From: Nocardia sp. NBC_00403
GTDB taxonomy: Bacteria > Actinomycetota > Actinomycetes > Mycobacteriales > Mycobacteriaceae
Assembly (NCBI RefSeq): GCF_036046055.1
Contig: NZ_CP107939.1
Span: 8,246,001-8,310,000 of the forward strand
Reading direction: 5' to 3'
Length of the DNA: 64,000 nt
The position numbers and the translations under genes are program-made. Positions 30,505 through 39,028 of this stretch are shown here, piece by piece (within the stretch, counting starts at the first letter, position 1; each line of letters begins with the position of its first letter). The notes beneath the pieces are model-generated. The model ran no database searches. It saw only the letters and a program-made list of their open reading frames with translations, and was not told the origin of the DNA.

Positions 30505-31395
30505 TCAGGCAATACCGGTGAACAGGTCGTGTTCGCGCCCGTCGGGGCCGACGACACCGCGTTGCCCGCGCACGAGCACGTAGTGCTCCTCCGGCAGCAC
30601 CGGCTGCGCGACATTATTGGACAGCGCGAATTCCCGACCCGTCGGCGCCACCATCACTTGCGTTGCATGTGCCCGCAGCGCGGCGCGCTTGGCCGCGAGC
30701 GAATCGGACACGTCGATAGTCGTGGTCACCGTGTGGCTCGGCACGCTGGCGAGCTCCCCAACCGAGGGAAGCAGCCAGCCGGGCGGCAACGCGCCAGGCA
30801 ACCCCTCGACCGTGCGTCGCGCGAGGACTTCGGTATGCAGGCGCAGCATCTCGTCATCGGTGACGGTCCAATAGAACTTCGGAGTGTCCCAACCTCGGTC
30901 AGCAGCCGCATGCACCGCTGCTGTGGTGATCTGGTGGGCCCGAATGTGGTCGGGGTGGCCATAGCCGCCTCGGGGGTCGTAGCCGATCACCACCCGCGGC
31001 CGCAGCTCGAGCAGCACCTCGGTCAGCGCGTCCACCGCTTCGACGCCGGAGTGGATGAAGGCGCGTGGATTCTCCGCCGCCGCAGTGCCCGCCATGCCGG
31101 AGTCACGCCAGCGGCCTGCGCCGCCCAGGAAACGCGGCGGTCCCGCACCCAGCGCGGCGAGCGCCCCGGTGAGTTCCAGCACCCGGTAGCCACCGAGCTG
31201 GTCGGCGCGGTCGGCAGTCAGCTGCGCCCACTGGTCGCCGATCACTTCGCCCTCTTCACCGAGGGTGCAGGTCACCACCGTGACCGGCACCCCCCGTCGG
31301 CGGTAGTGCGCGATCGTGCCTCCGGTGGTGATGGATTCGTCGTCCGGGTGGGCGTGGACAAGCAGCAACCCACCGGTCACGGGATCCTGCGCCAC
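30505..31395 (-). CDS. mshB: N-acetyl-1-D-myo-inositol-2-amino-2-deoxy-alpha-D-glucopyranoside deacetylase
   Basis: A 296-residue zinc deacetylase of the PIG-L/LmbE family, second step of mycothiol synthesis: removal of acetate from GlcNAc-inositol. Zinc motifs are VHAHPDDES near the N-terminus and the later HPDHIRAHQ; TCTLGEEGEVIGDQWAQLTAD and FLGGAGRWRDSGMAGT match the family strongly. GTG start at 31395 lies inside the end of lpqW (19-base overlap), so both are transcribed together. Confidence 0.96.
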   Translation of the reverse strand: MAQDPVTGGLLLVHAHPDDESITTGGTIAHYRRRGVPVTVVTCTLGEEGEVIGDQWAQLTADRADQLGGYRVLELTGALAALGAGPPRFLGGAGRWRDSGMAGTAAAENPRAFIHSGVEAVDALTEVLLELRPRVVIGYDPRGGYGHPDHIRAHQITTAAVHAAADRGWDTPKFYWTVTDDEMLRLHTEVLARRTVEGLPGALPPGWLLPSVGELASVPSHTVTTTIDVSDSLAAKRAALRAHATQVMVAPTGREFALSNNVAQPVLPEEHYVLVRGQRGVVGPDGREHDLFTGIA

Positions 31396-33158
31396 ATCGC
31401 CGCGTCACCGAAGATGCCGACTTGGATGGCGCCACTGAGGGAAGCGCCGTCGACCCGAGGACCCGAGGCGGCAACCACGTTGTCCTGCACGATCGGCAGC
31501 ACCGTGGCCAGACCCCACAACTTGGGCTCGGCGTCGGCGAGCACTCGGCCCACTTCGATGCCACGCAGCGCCTCGTCGATCGCGGGCTGCAGCGTGGGGT
31601 CGCAGACACCCGACACATTGCTCGGCGCCTTCTTGGCCGCTTCGGCGGTGGCCTGCGAATTCCCGTTGCTTGCGGGATTTTCCACGGGCGGGCAGCCGTA
31701 GCGGGAGGCGAGCACGGTGGCCGGGTCCGAGCCCGCAACCTCCCAGCCGACGATCGCGTCGACCGCACCTTCCGTCAGATCCTTGCCGTAGAGGGTGTCC
31801 GGGGCGAGGCTGCGCACGCTGGCATCTATTCCGGCACTGCGTAATTGATCTGCCGCTGTATTTGCCACCGCGATGGCGGTGGCGTCACCGGTGGCCGCGC
31901 CGATTCGAATCGCCAGCGCTTTACCGTTTTTCGCGAGCGGACGCGGACGCGGCGCTGGTGAGGTCGGCGATATGACCGGCGGTGGTTCCGGCGCCCGACC
32001 GTAGCCGACCTCGCCGAGCAGCGCGAAGGCTTCGTCCGCGGTGGGCCGCGGTGGCGCGGTGGGTGTGTAGCCAGGGTCCGACGGGGTAAGGATCTGCGCG
32101 CGCACCGGCTCAACCCAGCCGCCGGTCTGTGCGCCCACAGTGGCGAGCAGCGCCGGATCGAGCAGCGCGAGCACTCCGCGACGGACCCGGGGATCACCGA
32201 GATCGCCACTGCGCCCGTTCAATACGAACTGCAGCTCGCGCGACTGGGGCATGATCGCGGTGCGCACTGAAGCGATCGCCGCCAGCTGCGCCTGGGTCGC
32301 GACACCGCCGTGCACCAGCGTCATCTGGGCGTCGCCGGTGCGCAGCGAATCGGCGAGCTGTGCGGGAGTTCCGCCGCGGCGCAACAGGATCTGATCAGGA
32401 GCAGCGGGCGTGCCCCAGTACCTGTCATTGCGTTCGAGGAGGATCTCGTCGCGACCCCGGTCGACCGATTTGATGTCGAAGTTCCCGCCCGACACCGGGA
32501 TTCGCTCGACAAGTCCGTTGGCGAAGCCACCGGGCACATCCTTGACCAGATGCGAGGGCAGCAGGTTCGAGAACAGCTCACGCCAGGCCGGATACGGCGC
32601 GGTCAACGTCACGGTGACGGTTTTGCCGCCACCAGAGGAACTCACATCCGAGATGAGCCGATAGCCCGCGGGATCGACGACGCCGGGCTGGGTGATCATC
32701 TGCTGCCAGAGGAACCGGAAGTCCTCTGCGGCGATCGGCGCACCATCCGACCAGTTCGCTTGATTGCGCAGCTGATAGGTGATGGTGAACGGCTCCTGCG
32801 TGGTGACATCGGCCGACACCACCAGCGCCGTGTCCGGCACCCACTCGGTGGCACCGGGCACAGCAGGATTCGGCACCGGACGAAACGGACTCGGCAGCAC
32901 CATCGAACTCACCGCCGCTGTGGCAGGTGACTGATCGGACCGCAGGTGCGGGTTGAAACCGATCCCGATGTCGTCGATCGCCACCACGACAGTGTTCTTA
33001 CCAGGTTTCGCCGGTGTCGTCTTGGGACTGTCGGTGCTTTCGATCGGAGGTGGCGGATTCGCGGTGCAACCAGCGCCCACCGTGATGGAGATGGCCGCGA
33101 TAACCAGCGCTGCGCGCACCCTTGCACGTCGTCTTGCCGCCAAGCTCACGATCCGCAC
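31377..33158 (-). CDS. lpqW: LpqW-type lipoprotein (ABC-transporter substrate-binding fold)
   Basis: A 593-residue secreted lipoprotein. Lipobox VGAGC ends the signal peptide, followed by a Pro/Thr-rich tether. The body has the SBP_bac_5 (peptide-binding) fold: WSDGAPIAAEDFRFLWQQMIT and PAYPAWRELFSNLLPSHLVK-type segments. In mycobacteria LpqW directs PIM intermediates toward LAM/LM rather than polar PIMs, interacting with PimE activity; pimE lies about 4 kb away here. GTG start at 33158. It overlaps mshB by 19 bases. Confidence 0.92.
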   Translation of the reverse strand: MRIVSLAARRRARVRAALVIAAISITVGAGCTANPPPPIESTDSPKTTPAKPGKNTVVVAIDDIGIGFNPHLRSDQSPATAAVSSMVLPSPFRPVPNPAVPGATEWVPDTALVVSADVTTQEPFTITYQLRNQANWSDGAPIAAEDFRFLWQQMITQPGVVDPAGYRLISDVSSSGGGKTVTVTLTAPYPAWRELFSNLLPSHLVKDVPGGFANGLVERIPVSGGNFDIKSVDRGRDEILLERNDRYWGTPAAPDQILLRRGGTPAQLADSLRTGDAQMTLVHGGVATQAQLAAIASVRTAIMPQSRELQFVLNGRSGDLGDPRVRRGVLALLDPALLATVGAQTGGWVEPVRAQILTPSDPGYTPTAPPRPTADEAFALLGEVGYGRAPEPPPVISPTSPAPRPRPLAKNGKALAIRIGAATGDATAIAVANTAADQLRSAGIDASVRSLAPDTLYGKDLTEGAVDAIVGWEVAGSDPATVLASRYGCPPVENPASNGNSQATAEAAKKAPSNVSGVCDPTLQPAIDEALRGIEVGRVLADAEPKLWGLATVLPIVQDNVVAASGPRVDGASLSGAIQVGIFGDAAMWRRIP

Positions 33159-33390
33159 TCTACCTTGACGACAAGGCGGCCAGATCCTGTGCCTTTCGCA
33201 AGGTTCAGTGCCGGCCGGGACGGGCAGTAATCAAGTCGTACAACGGAATGACGGAAGTCTGGTCCCCGGCCGGTACTGCGGCTAGCGGCGATAATCACCT
33301 GGCGCTGTATTTCGCTGATGCTCGACTGTTAGCTACAGGTCGACTGTTCGAAATCCACTGCGCGACGAGCGTCGCGATCACCGAATAGAA
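33159..33390. other. Non-coding region upstream of lpqW
   Basis: About 230 bases between the typA terminator and lpqW, presumably holding the lpqW-mshB promoter. I see no convincing gene. A GTTCGAAATCC T-loop-like string near 33347 has no pairing arms around it. Confidence 0.5.
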
Positions 33391-33426
33391 CTGGGGAGCG
33401 AATCATTCTCATGATTCGCTCCCCAG
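33391..33426 (-). terminator. Strong hairpin terminator of typA
   Basis: A perfect 16-base inverted repeat (CTGGGGAGCGAATCAT / ATGATTCGCTCCCCAG) with loop TCTC, 72 bases beyond the typA stop. The plus-strand side is followed by TTTCGTTTC. No poly-T is present on the minus strand, so the stem strength would carry termination of typA. Confidence 0.85.
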
Positions 33427-33498
33427 TTTCGTTTCGGTACATCGCCGTGAGTACGCGAAAGCCGAATCATCCTCAGGCCCGGCCAGGCGGTCCGGCAA

Positions 33499-35397
33499 TT
33501 ACAACGCTGCCCGGTCCCGAGCCTTGCGTCGCGACAGTTCGCGTCCGCGTTCGGTGGCGCCGAGGATGACCTTGCGGACCCGGACCACCTCCGGTGTGAC
33601 CTCGACGCACTCGTCGTCCGCGCAGAACTCCATCGCGGCCTCGAGATCGAGCTGCAGCGGCTTGGCGAGGGTTTCGAACACATCCGCGGTGGAGCTGCGC
33701 ATGTTGGTCAGCTTCTTCTCGCGGGTGACGTTGATGTCGAGATCCTCGGCGCGTGGGTTGATGCCCACAACCATGCCCTCGTAAGTGTCCGCGCCCGGTT
33801 CGACGAAGAACTGGCCGCGGTCGGCGAGCTGGATCATGGCGAACGGAGTCACCGAGCCTGCGCGGTCGGAGACCAGCGCACCGGTGTGCCGGGCCCGGAT
33901 CTCACCGGCCCACGGCGCGTAGCCGTGGGAGACGGCGTTGGCGATGCCGGTGCCGCGGGTTTCGGTGAGGAAGTCGGTGCGGAAGCCGATCAGACCACGC
34001 GACGGGACGATGAACTCCATCCGCACCCAACCCGCGCTGTGGTTGGTCATCTGGACCATCTTGCCCTTGCGGGCGGCCAGCAGCTGGGTGATCGCGCCGA
34101 GATACTCGTCCGGGCAGTCGACGGTCAGCTCTTCGAACGGCTCGTGAATCTTGCCGTCGACCTGCTTGGTGACCACCTGCGGCTTGCCGACGGTCAGCTC
34201 GAAGCCCTCGCGGCGCATCTGCTCGACCAGGATGGCCAGCGCCAGCTCACCACGACCCTGCACCTCCCAGGCGTCCGGACGGCCGATGTCGAGGACACGC
34301 AGCGAGACGTTGCCGACCAGTTCCTGGTCCAGGCGCGACTTCACCATGCGTGCAGTCAGCTTGTGGCCCTGCACCCGGCCGACGAGCGGCGAGGTGTTGG
34401 TGCCGATTGTGACCGAGATCGCAGGCTCGTCGACGGTGATGCGCGGCAGCGCGACCGGATTGTCCGGATCGGCGAGCGTGTCGCCGATCATGATCTCCGG
34501 GATGCCCGCGATCGCGACGATGTCACCGGCCACGGCGACCTCGCCGGGCTGACGCTCGACACCGATCGTCTGCAACAGTTCGGTGATCTTGACGGTCTTG
34601 ACACCGTCGGCGTGCATCCACGCGACGTTCTGCCCCTTGCGCAGTTCACCGCTGTAGATGCGGACCAGCGCGAGGCGGCCGAGGAAGGCCGAGGCGTCGA
34701 GGTTGGTGACGTGCGCCTGCAGCGGTGCTGTCGGGTCACCCTTCGGCGCCGGGATGTTCTCCATCAGCACGTCGAAGAGCGCGTCGAGGTTCTCGGCATC
34801 GGGCGCGTTCCCGTTCTCCGGACGCTCCTTGGACGCCTTGCCCTCACGGCCCGACGCGTACAGAACCGGCAGGTCCAGCGCGAGTTCGGCGGCCTCGGCG
34901 GCGGCGTCGTCGAGATCGGAGGCCAGATCGAGCAACAGATCGTGGCTCTCCTCGACAACCTCCTCGATGCGAGCGTCGGGGCGGTCGGTCTTGTTGACGA
35001 CCAGAATCACCGGAAGCGACGCGGCGAGTGCCTTACGCAGCACGAACCGGGTCTGTGGCAGTGGCCCTTCGGACGCGTCGACCAGCAGCACGACGCCGTC
35101 GACCATGGAGAGGCCGCGTTCGACCTCACCACCGAAGTCGGCGTGGCCGGGCGTGTCGATGACGTTGATCACGGTCACCGAGCCATCCGGGTGGTGCCGG
35201 TGGACAGCGGTGTTCTTGGCGAGAATGGTGATGCCCTTCTCGCGCTCCAGGTCGCCGGAGTCCATCACCCTGTCGACGAGCTCGGCTCGCTCGGCAAAGG
35301 CTCCTGACTGGCGCAGCATGGCGTCGACCAGCGTCGTCTTACCGTGGTCGACGTGGGCCACGATGGCGACGTTGCGAAAATCGCGTGCAGACGACAC
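33499..35397 (-). CDS. typA: Translational GTPase TypA/BipA
   Basis: A 632-residue ribosome-associated GTPase. G1 AHVDHGKTTLVDA, G2-region EREKGITILAKNTAV, G3 DTPGHADF and G4 NKTDRPDAR are intact; domains II, III and V and the TypA-specific C-terminus follow (RTDFLTETRGTG, KKLTNMR). GTG 35397 was chosen because AGGAGG lies 6 bases upstream and the residues match family N-termini (VSSARDFRNVAIVAHVDHG); the frame remains open to 35466. It acts in ribosome assembly and stress adaptation. Confidence 0.95.
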   Translation of the reverse strand: MSSARDFRNVAIVAHVDHGKTTLVDAMLRQSGAFAERAELVDRVMDSGDLEREKGITILAKNTAVHRHHPDGSVTVINVIDTPGHADFGGEVERGLSMVDGVVLLVDASEGPLPQTRFVLRKALAASLPVILVVNKTDRPDARIEEVVEESHDLLLDLASDLDDAAAEAAELALDLPVLYASGREGKASKERPENGNAPDAENLDALFDVLMENIPAPKGDPTAPLQAHVTNLDASAFLGRLALVRIYSGELRKGQNVAWMHADGVKTVKITELLQTIGVERQPGEVAVAGDIVAIAGIPEIMIGDTLADPDNPVALPRITVDEPAISVTIGTNTSPLVGRVQGHKLTARMVKSRLDQELVGNVSLRVLDIGRPDAWEVQGRGELALAILVEQMRREGFELTVGKPQVVTKQVDGKIHEPFEELTVDCPDEYLGAITQLLAARKGKMVQMTNHSAGWVRMEFIVPSRGLIGFRTDFLTETRGTGIANAVSHGYAPWAGEIRARHTGALVSDRAGSVTPFAMIQLADRGQFFVEPGADTYEGMVVGINPRAEDLDINVTREKKLTNMRSSTADVFETLAKPLQLDLEAAMEFCADDECVEVTPEVVRVRKVILGATERGRELSRRKARDRAAL

Positions 35398-35534
35398 GCC
35401 TAATCCTCCTGCTGTTGGTGTTGGTGCGGGCCGACCCCTGCAAACAGGTGGAGAATCGATACTCACCGGGCATTGCGGCCAGTAACAGACTACCGGTATC
35501 CAGGCGCGCCGCAGACCACGCGCCCCACTAAGGG

Positions 35535-35540
35535 TATGCT
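35535..35540 (+). promoter_or_regulatory. Probable -10 element for a leaderless small gene
   Basis: TATGCT ends 8 bases before the ATG at 35549, so transcription would start at or near the A of the start codon. No Shine-Dalgarno sequence is present, in agreement with a leaderless mRNA, which is common in actinobacteria. Confidence 0.5.
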
Positions 35541-35548
35541 AACCAACT

Positions 35549-35725
35549 ATGGGCAAGGTCAAGGCAAGGAAGGTTTCGAGTCTGAAACCCAAGAAGAAGT
35601 GCTGTCGCAAGAAGACGCGCTGCTTGAAATGCCCTGTGGTCATTATGCGGATGAAACGCCTCGAAGCCGCTGGTTGCTGCGGTAAAGAGCTGAAGAAGGG
35701 CCTCAAGAAAGCCCGCGCCGCCTGA
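35549..35725 (+). CDS. Small basic Cys-rich protein, 58 residues
   Basis: The frame encodes MGKVKARKVSSLKPKKKCCR, then KKTRCLKCPVV, a hydrophobic/basic stretch, and ends GCCGKELKKGLKKARAA. It has 6 Cys and about 17 Lys/Arg in 58 residues. The pattern CC-x4-C-x2-C resembles a zinc knuckle, so an RNA- or DNA-binding role is plausible but unproven. It stands 20 bases before the pterin dehydratase gene and is divergent from typA. Similar short KCCR..RC..CPVV proteins occur in other actinobacteria as far as I recall; no function is known to me. Confidence 0.8.
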   Translation: MGKVKARKVSSLKPKKKCCRKKTRCLKCPVVIMRMKRLEAAGCCGKELKKGLKKARAA

Positions 35726-35745
35726 TCCGCGCGGATACTTGGACC

Positions 35746-36036
35746 ATGGCTACCGAACTCCTGTCCGACGCCGATATCGACGACGCGCTGTCCGACCTGC
35801 CCGACTGGCAACGCTCCGGCGACACCATCACCCGCACGATCCAGGCGCCGACCTTCCTCGACGGTATCGAGCTGGTGCGGCGGGTTGCCGACGCCGCAGA
35901 GGCCGCCGACCACCACCCGGATATCGATATTCGCTGGCGCCGGGTCACTTTCGCACTGTCGACCCACTCCGCGGGCGGGCTCACCGGCCGCGACATGCTG
36001 CTGGCCCATCAGATCGATCGTTTGGCCGCAGGCTGA
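35746..36036 (+). CDS. phhB: Pterin-4a-carbinolamine dehydratase
   Basis: A 96-residue PCD/DCoH-fold protein. The active-site motif lies in ADHHPDIDIRWRRVTFALSTHSAGGLT, with the two catalytic His of HHPD. It dehydrates 4a-hydroxytetrahydrobiopterin after aromatic amino-acid hydroxylation; in mycobacteria the same gene (Rv1159A) sits next to pimE. Since no phenylalanine hydroxylase is in the window its real substrate is open. It is 20 bases after the Cys-rich gene and converges on pimE with a gap of 10 bases. Confidence 0.92.
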   Translation: MATELLSDADIDDALSDLPDWQRSGDTITRTIQAPTFLDGIELVRRVADAAEAADHHPDIDIRWRRVTFALSTHSAGGLTGRDMLLAHQIDRLAAG

Positions 36037-36046
36037 ACGTCGGCCA

Positions 36047-37399
36047 CTAGTCGACGGCGGTGCGACGCAGCGCCCGCTCACCGATGGCGTTTCGGTCCGC
36101 CGACAACGCCTTCGGGAACGTCCGCAGCCGCTGCCGCACGGACCCGACATCCGAACGCAGCACCGCGCGGCCGTGCCAGATCATCCAGCCGAACAGCACG
36201 AGCACGCCGAGCGCGTCGACCGCGCCGAGCCAGGACAACACGCCCGGCCGTGAAATGGTCCAAATCGACTTCTGGGCAAACGACAGCACCCACGGCACGC
36301 CGATCAACATCGTCACCAGCCAGTAGCCCGCGATGAGCCGGGCGCCCGCGACCGCACTCAGCGGACCGTAGACCAGCCACAGCACCGTCGGCAGCAGCCA
36401 GACGAAATGGTGTGACCAGGAGATGGGTGAGACCATCAGCCCGAACAGCTGCACCATGATCAGAGTGCCCATCCGGTCGTCGGAACCCAGTGTGCGCCAA
36501 GCGAGGAACGCGAGCACGGCGACGACCAGCACGGCCGCCATCCACCACGGCCCGGATTCGACGTCGTAGCCGAGGATGCGGCTCAGGGTGCCACGTAGCG
36601 ACTGGTTCCATACCGAGCCGACCGGCCCGATCCGGCTCGCGTCGCCGAGCAACGTGCCGAAGTAGCGCTTCGCCTCGGTGTGTGCAATCAGGAAGCTGAC
36701 CCCGACCGTCGCGCCGAAGGCCACCGCCGAGCAGATCACGGTGACCCAGCGACGGCGGGCGACGAAGTACAACCCGGTGATCGCCGGAGTCAGCTTGATG
36801 CCCGCGATGACGCCGACGAGTAGACCCGACAACCACCACCGCGCACTACGCACCGCGATCATGGCGCCGAGCACCAGGAAGACGTTGACCTGCCCGTAAT
36901 CGATGGTGGTTCGCACCGGTTCCAGCCACACGCCGACCGCGGTCCAGGCGACGGCCGCAGTCTGCCGGCCCGGTTCGCGGACCCGCTGCTCGCCGAGAAT
37001 CAGCTCGAGGCTTATCCACACCACGCCGTAGAGCGCCGCGACCGTAGCGAGCAGCCACAGCACCGCGACAACCGTGAACGGCAGGTAGTGCAGCGGGAAG
37101 AACACCAGGGCCGCGAACGGCGGATAGGTGAAGGGCAGCGGGAAGTCCGGCGTTTTCTCGGCGTAGGTGAAGTCGTAGAGCCCATGAGTGAGTAACGAGG
37201 CCGACCCGTCGACATAGACGTGCAGGTCGACGAGATTCATGCCGTTCGTCGACAGCAACATCCATAACAGCCTGGCCAGCACGGACAGACCCAGCGCTGA
37301 CACAGCCAGCTGTAGGCGTCGGTTCAATTCGCAGGCTTTCGAGTCGGGGCGGCAGGTCGTCGGCCTGCGACCCGCGGACGTTCGGGCGTTCGGCGACAA
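36047..37399 (-). CDS. pimE: Polyprenol-phosphate-mannose-dependent mannosyltransferase PimE
   Basis: A GT87 (GT-C fold) integral membrane enzyme of about 450 residues with roughly 10 membrane helices. The first extracytoplasmic loop has the catalytic-Asp region MNLVDLHVYVDGSASL and DFPLPFTYPPFAALVF. It adds the alpha-1,2-mannose forming PIM5 on the periplasmic side. The start is unsure: the frame begins with TTG 37399 preceded by GGAG, and later in-frame GTG/TTG codons exist. Together with lpqW it belongs to the PIM/LAM branch point. Confidence 0.92.
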   Translation of the reverse strand: MSPNARTSAGRRPTTCRPDSKACELNRRLQLAVSALGLSVLARLLWMLLSTNGMNLVDLHVYVDGSASLLTHGLYDFTYAEKTPDFPLPFTYPPFAALVFFPLHYLPFTVVAVLWLLATVAALYGVVWISLELILGEQRVREPGRQTAAVAWTAVGVWLEPVRTTIDYGQVNVFLVLGAMIAVRSARWWLSGLLVGVIAGIKLTPAITGLYFVARRRWVTVICSAVAFGATVGVSFLIAHTEAKRYFGTLLGDASRIGPVGSVWNQSLRGTLSRILGYDVESGPWWMAAVLVVAVLAFLAWRTLGSDDRMGTLIMVQLFGLMVSPISWSHHFVWLLPTVLWLVYGPLSAVAGARLIAGYWLVTMLIGVPWVLSFAQKSIWTISRPGVLSWLGAVDALGVLVLFGWMIWHGRAVLRSDVGSVRQRLRTFPKALSADRNAIGERALRRTAVD

Positions 37400-37654
37400 G
37401 ATCTGAAGACTCCGATTAGATTAGCCGCAGCCGGGAGTGGGGCGGTGATGCCCTCGAATCACTGATAACATTTGCATCACCATTCACTTCTGTAACACCA
37501 TTTGGCGCTAACGTCTGATAACACTGTTCGTCCAACGCACCTGTCGGGATATTGCGGCTGTACAACATGCAACCGTGTCCCTAGAGTGACCCCCGAAACG
37601 ATGGCTTTTCAGCATCGAACTCCAGATGTACCCGAGGTAAGGACGGCTAGACCA

Positions 37655-38452
37655 GTGCTTCGCACCCGAGGATCGCGGATCGTATTGTCCGCACTCGCCA
37701 TCACGGCGAGCGCTTCGCTTGCTGCGCCGATGGCAGCTGTCGCGGCCCCGGCACCCGTGCCCGCGGCGGTTCCGAACAATGTCCCGATGGTGCCCGAGGG
37801 CGTCCCGATCGATGCGCTCGCCGCGCTGGCCCCGGCCATCGTCGGCGCAATCGCGGGCCCGGCCGACGCCAAGCCGATCGCAGGCGGCCTGCAGGGCATG
37901 CTGCTCGATGCGGCCCGCAAGCTGCTCGCCACCCTCAACCTGCCACCGCAGATCAAGTCCACCTTGGAAAAGATCATCACCTTCCTGGACGGCAGTGGCG
38001 GTGGCGGACCGGAGATTCCGAAGGACGGCGGACCGGTCATCGCCCAGTTCCTGTACCCGACCATCGGCAAGGGCTGCATCGGCCCGACCGCTGATTCCAT
38101 CGGCACCGCGCTGGCTGTGCCCGGCCCGGCCCAGCTGCCGCCGCCGGGACCGCAGGCCGGTCAGGCCGGGTTCGTGTTCACCGCGCTCGGCACCAAGTCG
38201 CCGACGCCGGTGCAGAACCCGCCGATGACCGTCCAGTGGATGAACCTGGACACCCGCAAGTCGGGCATCCTGCCGCTGACCGACGAGGCAAAGATCAACC
38301 CCGATGGTCCGGCGACCCTGTCCGCGATCGCCGACACCGGCTTCGGCCGCGTCGTCGCGGTGGTCTCCGGCTCGCTGACCACCCAGGCGCCGGACGCCGC
38401 TCCGCGCACCTGCTCGTTCCTGCCGACGCTGGGTTTCTTCACCGTCGCATGA
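37655..38452 (+). CDS. Secreted Ala/Pro-rich protein, Rv1157c-like
   Basis: A 265-residue exported protein. Starting from GTG 37655 gives a textbook Sec signal peptide (RIVLSALAITASASLAAPMAAVAAP); the frame is open to 37502, with an ATG at 37601. The mature part starts with Ala/Pro/Val-rich sequence and continues with a conserved block FLYPTIGKGCIGPTADSIG and PGPAQLPPPGPQAGQAGFVF, and two more Cys near the end. It is similar in place and composition to Rv1157c. Function unknown; probably envelope-associated. Confidence 0.8.
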   Translation: MLRTRGSRIVLSALAITASASLAAPMAAVAAPAPVPAAVPNNVPMVPEGVPIDALAALAPAIVGAIAGPADAKPIAGGLQGMLLDAARKLLATLNLPPQIKSTLEKIITFLDGSGGGGPEIPKDGGPVIAQFLYPTIGKGCIGPTADSIGTALAVPGPAQLPPPGPQAGQAGFVFTALGTKSPTPVQNPPMTVQWMNLDTRKSGILPLTDEAKINPDGPATLSAIADTGFGRVVAVVSGSLTTQAPDAAPRTCSFLPTLGFFTVA

Positions 38453-38458
38453 TGCTCC

Positions 38459-38493
38459 GAAGCCCGGCGCGTCCATCCGGACCGCCGGGCTTC
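38459..38493 (+). terminator. Hairpin terminator after the secreted Ala/Pro-rich gene
   Basis: Arms GAAGCCCGGCG and CGCCGGGCTTC (11 bases, perfect) around a 13-base loop, starting 6 bases after the stop and followed by GTTGT. Confidence 0.85.
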
Positions 38494-38587
38494 GTTGTAT
38501 CCACGGCCAGATTCCCGCAGGTCGACACATCCGGGTGAATCGCCTGCGATAGTGCATAACCGCACCACACTGTGGTAGACCGAAGCC

Positions 38588-38983
38588 ATGGCTACCGTCG
38601 AAGTGTCGCTACGGCGCAATAATTCGATAGAGAGCACGAATTCCAAGCAGCGCGGGCGCTCGATTCGAAGCAGGCGCTCGCGGCGATCGATACTGTCTTT
38701 CCGCTCCGAGGGCTCGATCCTGTCCATCGGCTCCGCGTACTCGATCCTCTCGATCGGCAGCGTCGGTTCGGTGCTGTCGATCGGTTCGGTCGGATCGTTC
38801 GGGTCGGTGATTTCATCGGGCTCGTTCGCCAGCGTCGGCTCGGCCTTCTCCGGCCTGTCGCGCTGGTCGCTGTTCTCCTGGCTCGGCGATCACCAGGCGC
38901 CGGAGAGTCGGCCCACGCTGCGCGTCGTCCCCGATGACGAGCCCGAGCTGCGCCTGGCGCCCACCTGCCACTGCCAGACCTGA
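38588..38983 (+). CDS. Ser-Gly-Ile repeat protein (possible beta-solenoid), 131 residues
   Basis: After a basic N-terminus (RSIRSRRSRRS) comes a run of about 55 residues built from short units such as GSILSIGS, YSILSIGS, VGSVLSIGS and VGSFGSVISSGS, with a period near 6-8 residues. Such alternation of Ser/Gly with Ile/Leu/Val suits a small beta-helix or membrane-binding surface. The tail is acidic (VVPDDEPELRLAP) and ends in CHCQT. No signal peptide. ATG 38588. I do not recognise a family. Coding is supported by third-base GC and the repeat's in-frame regularity. Confidence 0.72.
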   Translation: MATVEVSLRRNNSIESTNSKQRGRSIRSRRSRRSILSFRSEGSILSIGSAYSILSIGSVGSVLSIGSVGSFGSVISSGSFASVGSAFSGLSRWSLFSWLGDHQAPESRPTLRVVPDDEPELRLAPTCHCQT

Positions 38984-39028
38984 GCGAGCCGCCGTCGGCG
39001 GTCCCGGCGCAAGCGGGCAGCGGTCAGT

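Noticed and set aside
33280..33370. Possible tRNA suggested by GTTCGAAATCC
   Set aside because: The flanking bases do not form a T-stem, and no acceptor or anticodon arm can be drawn.
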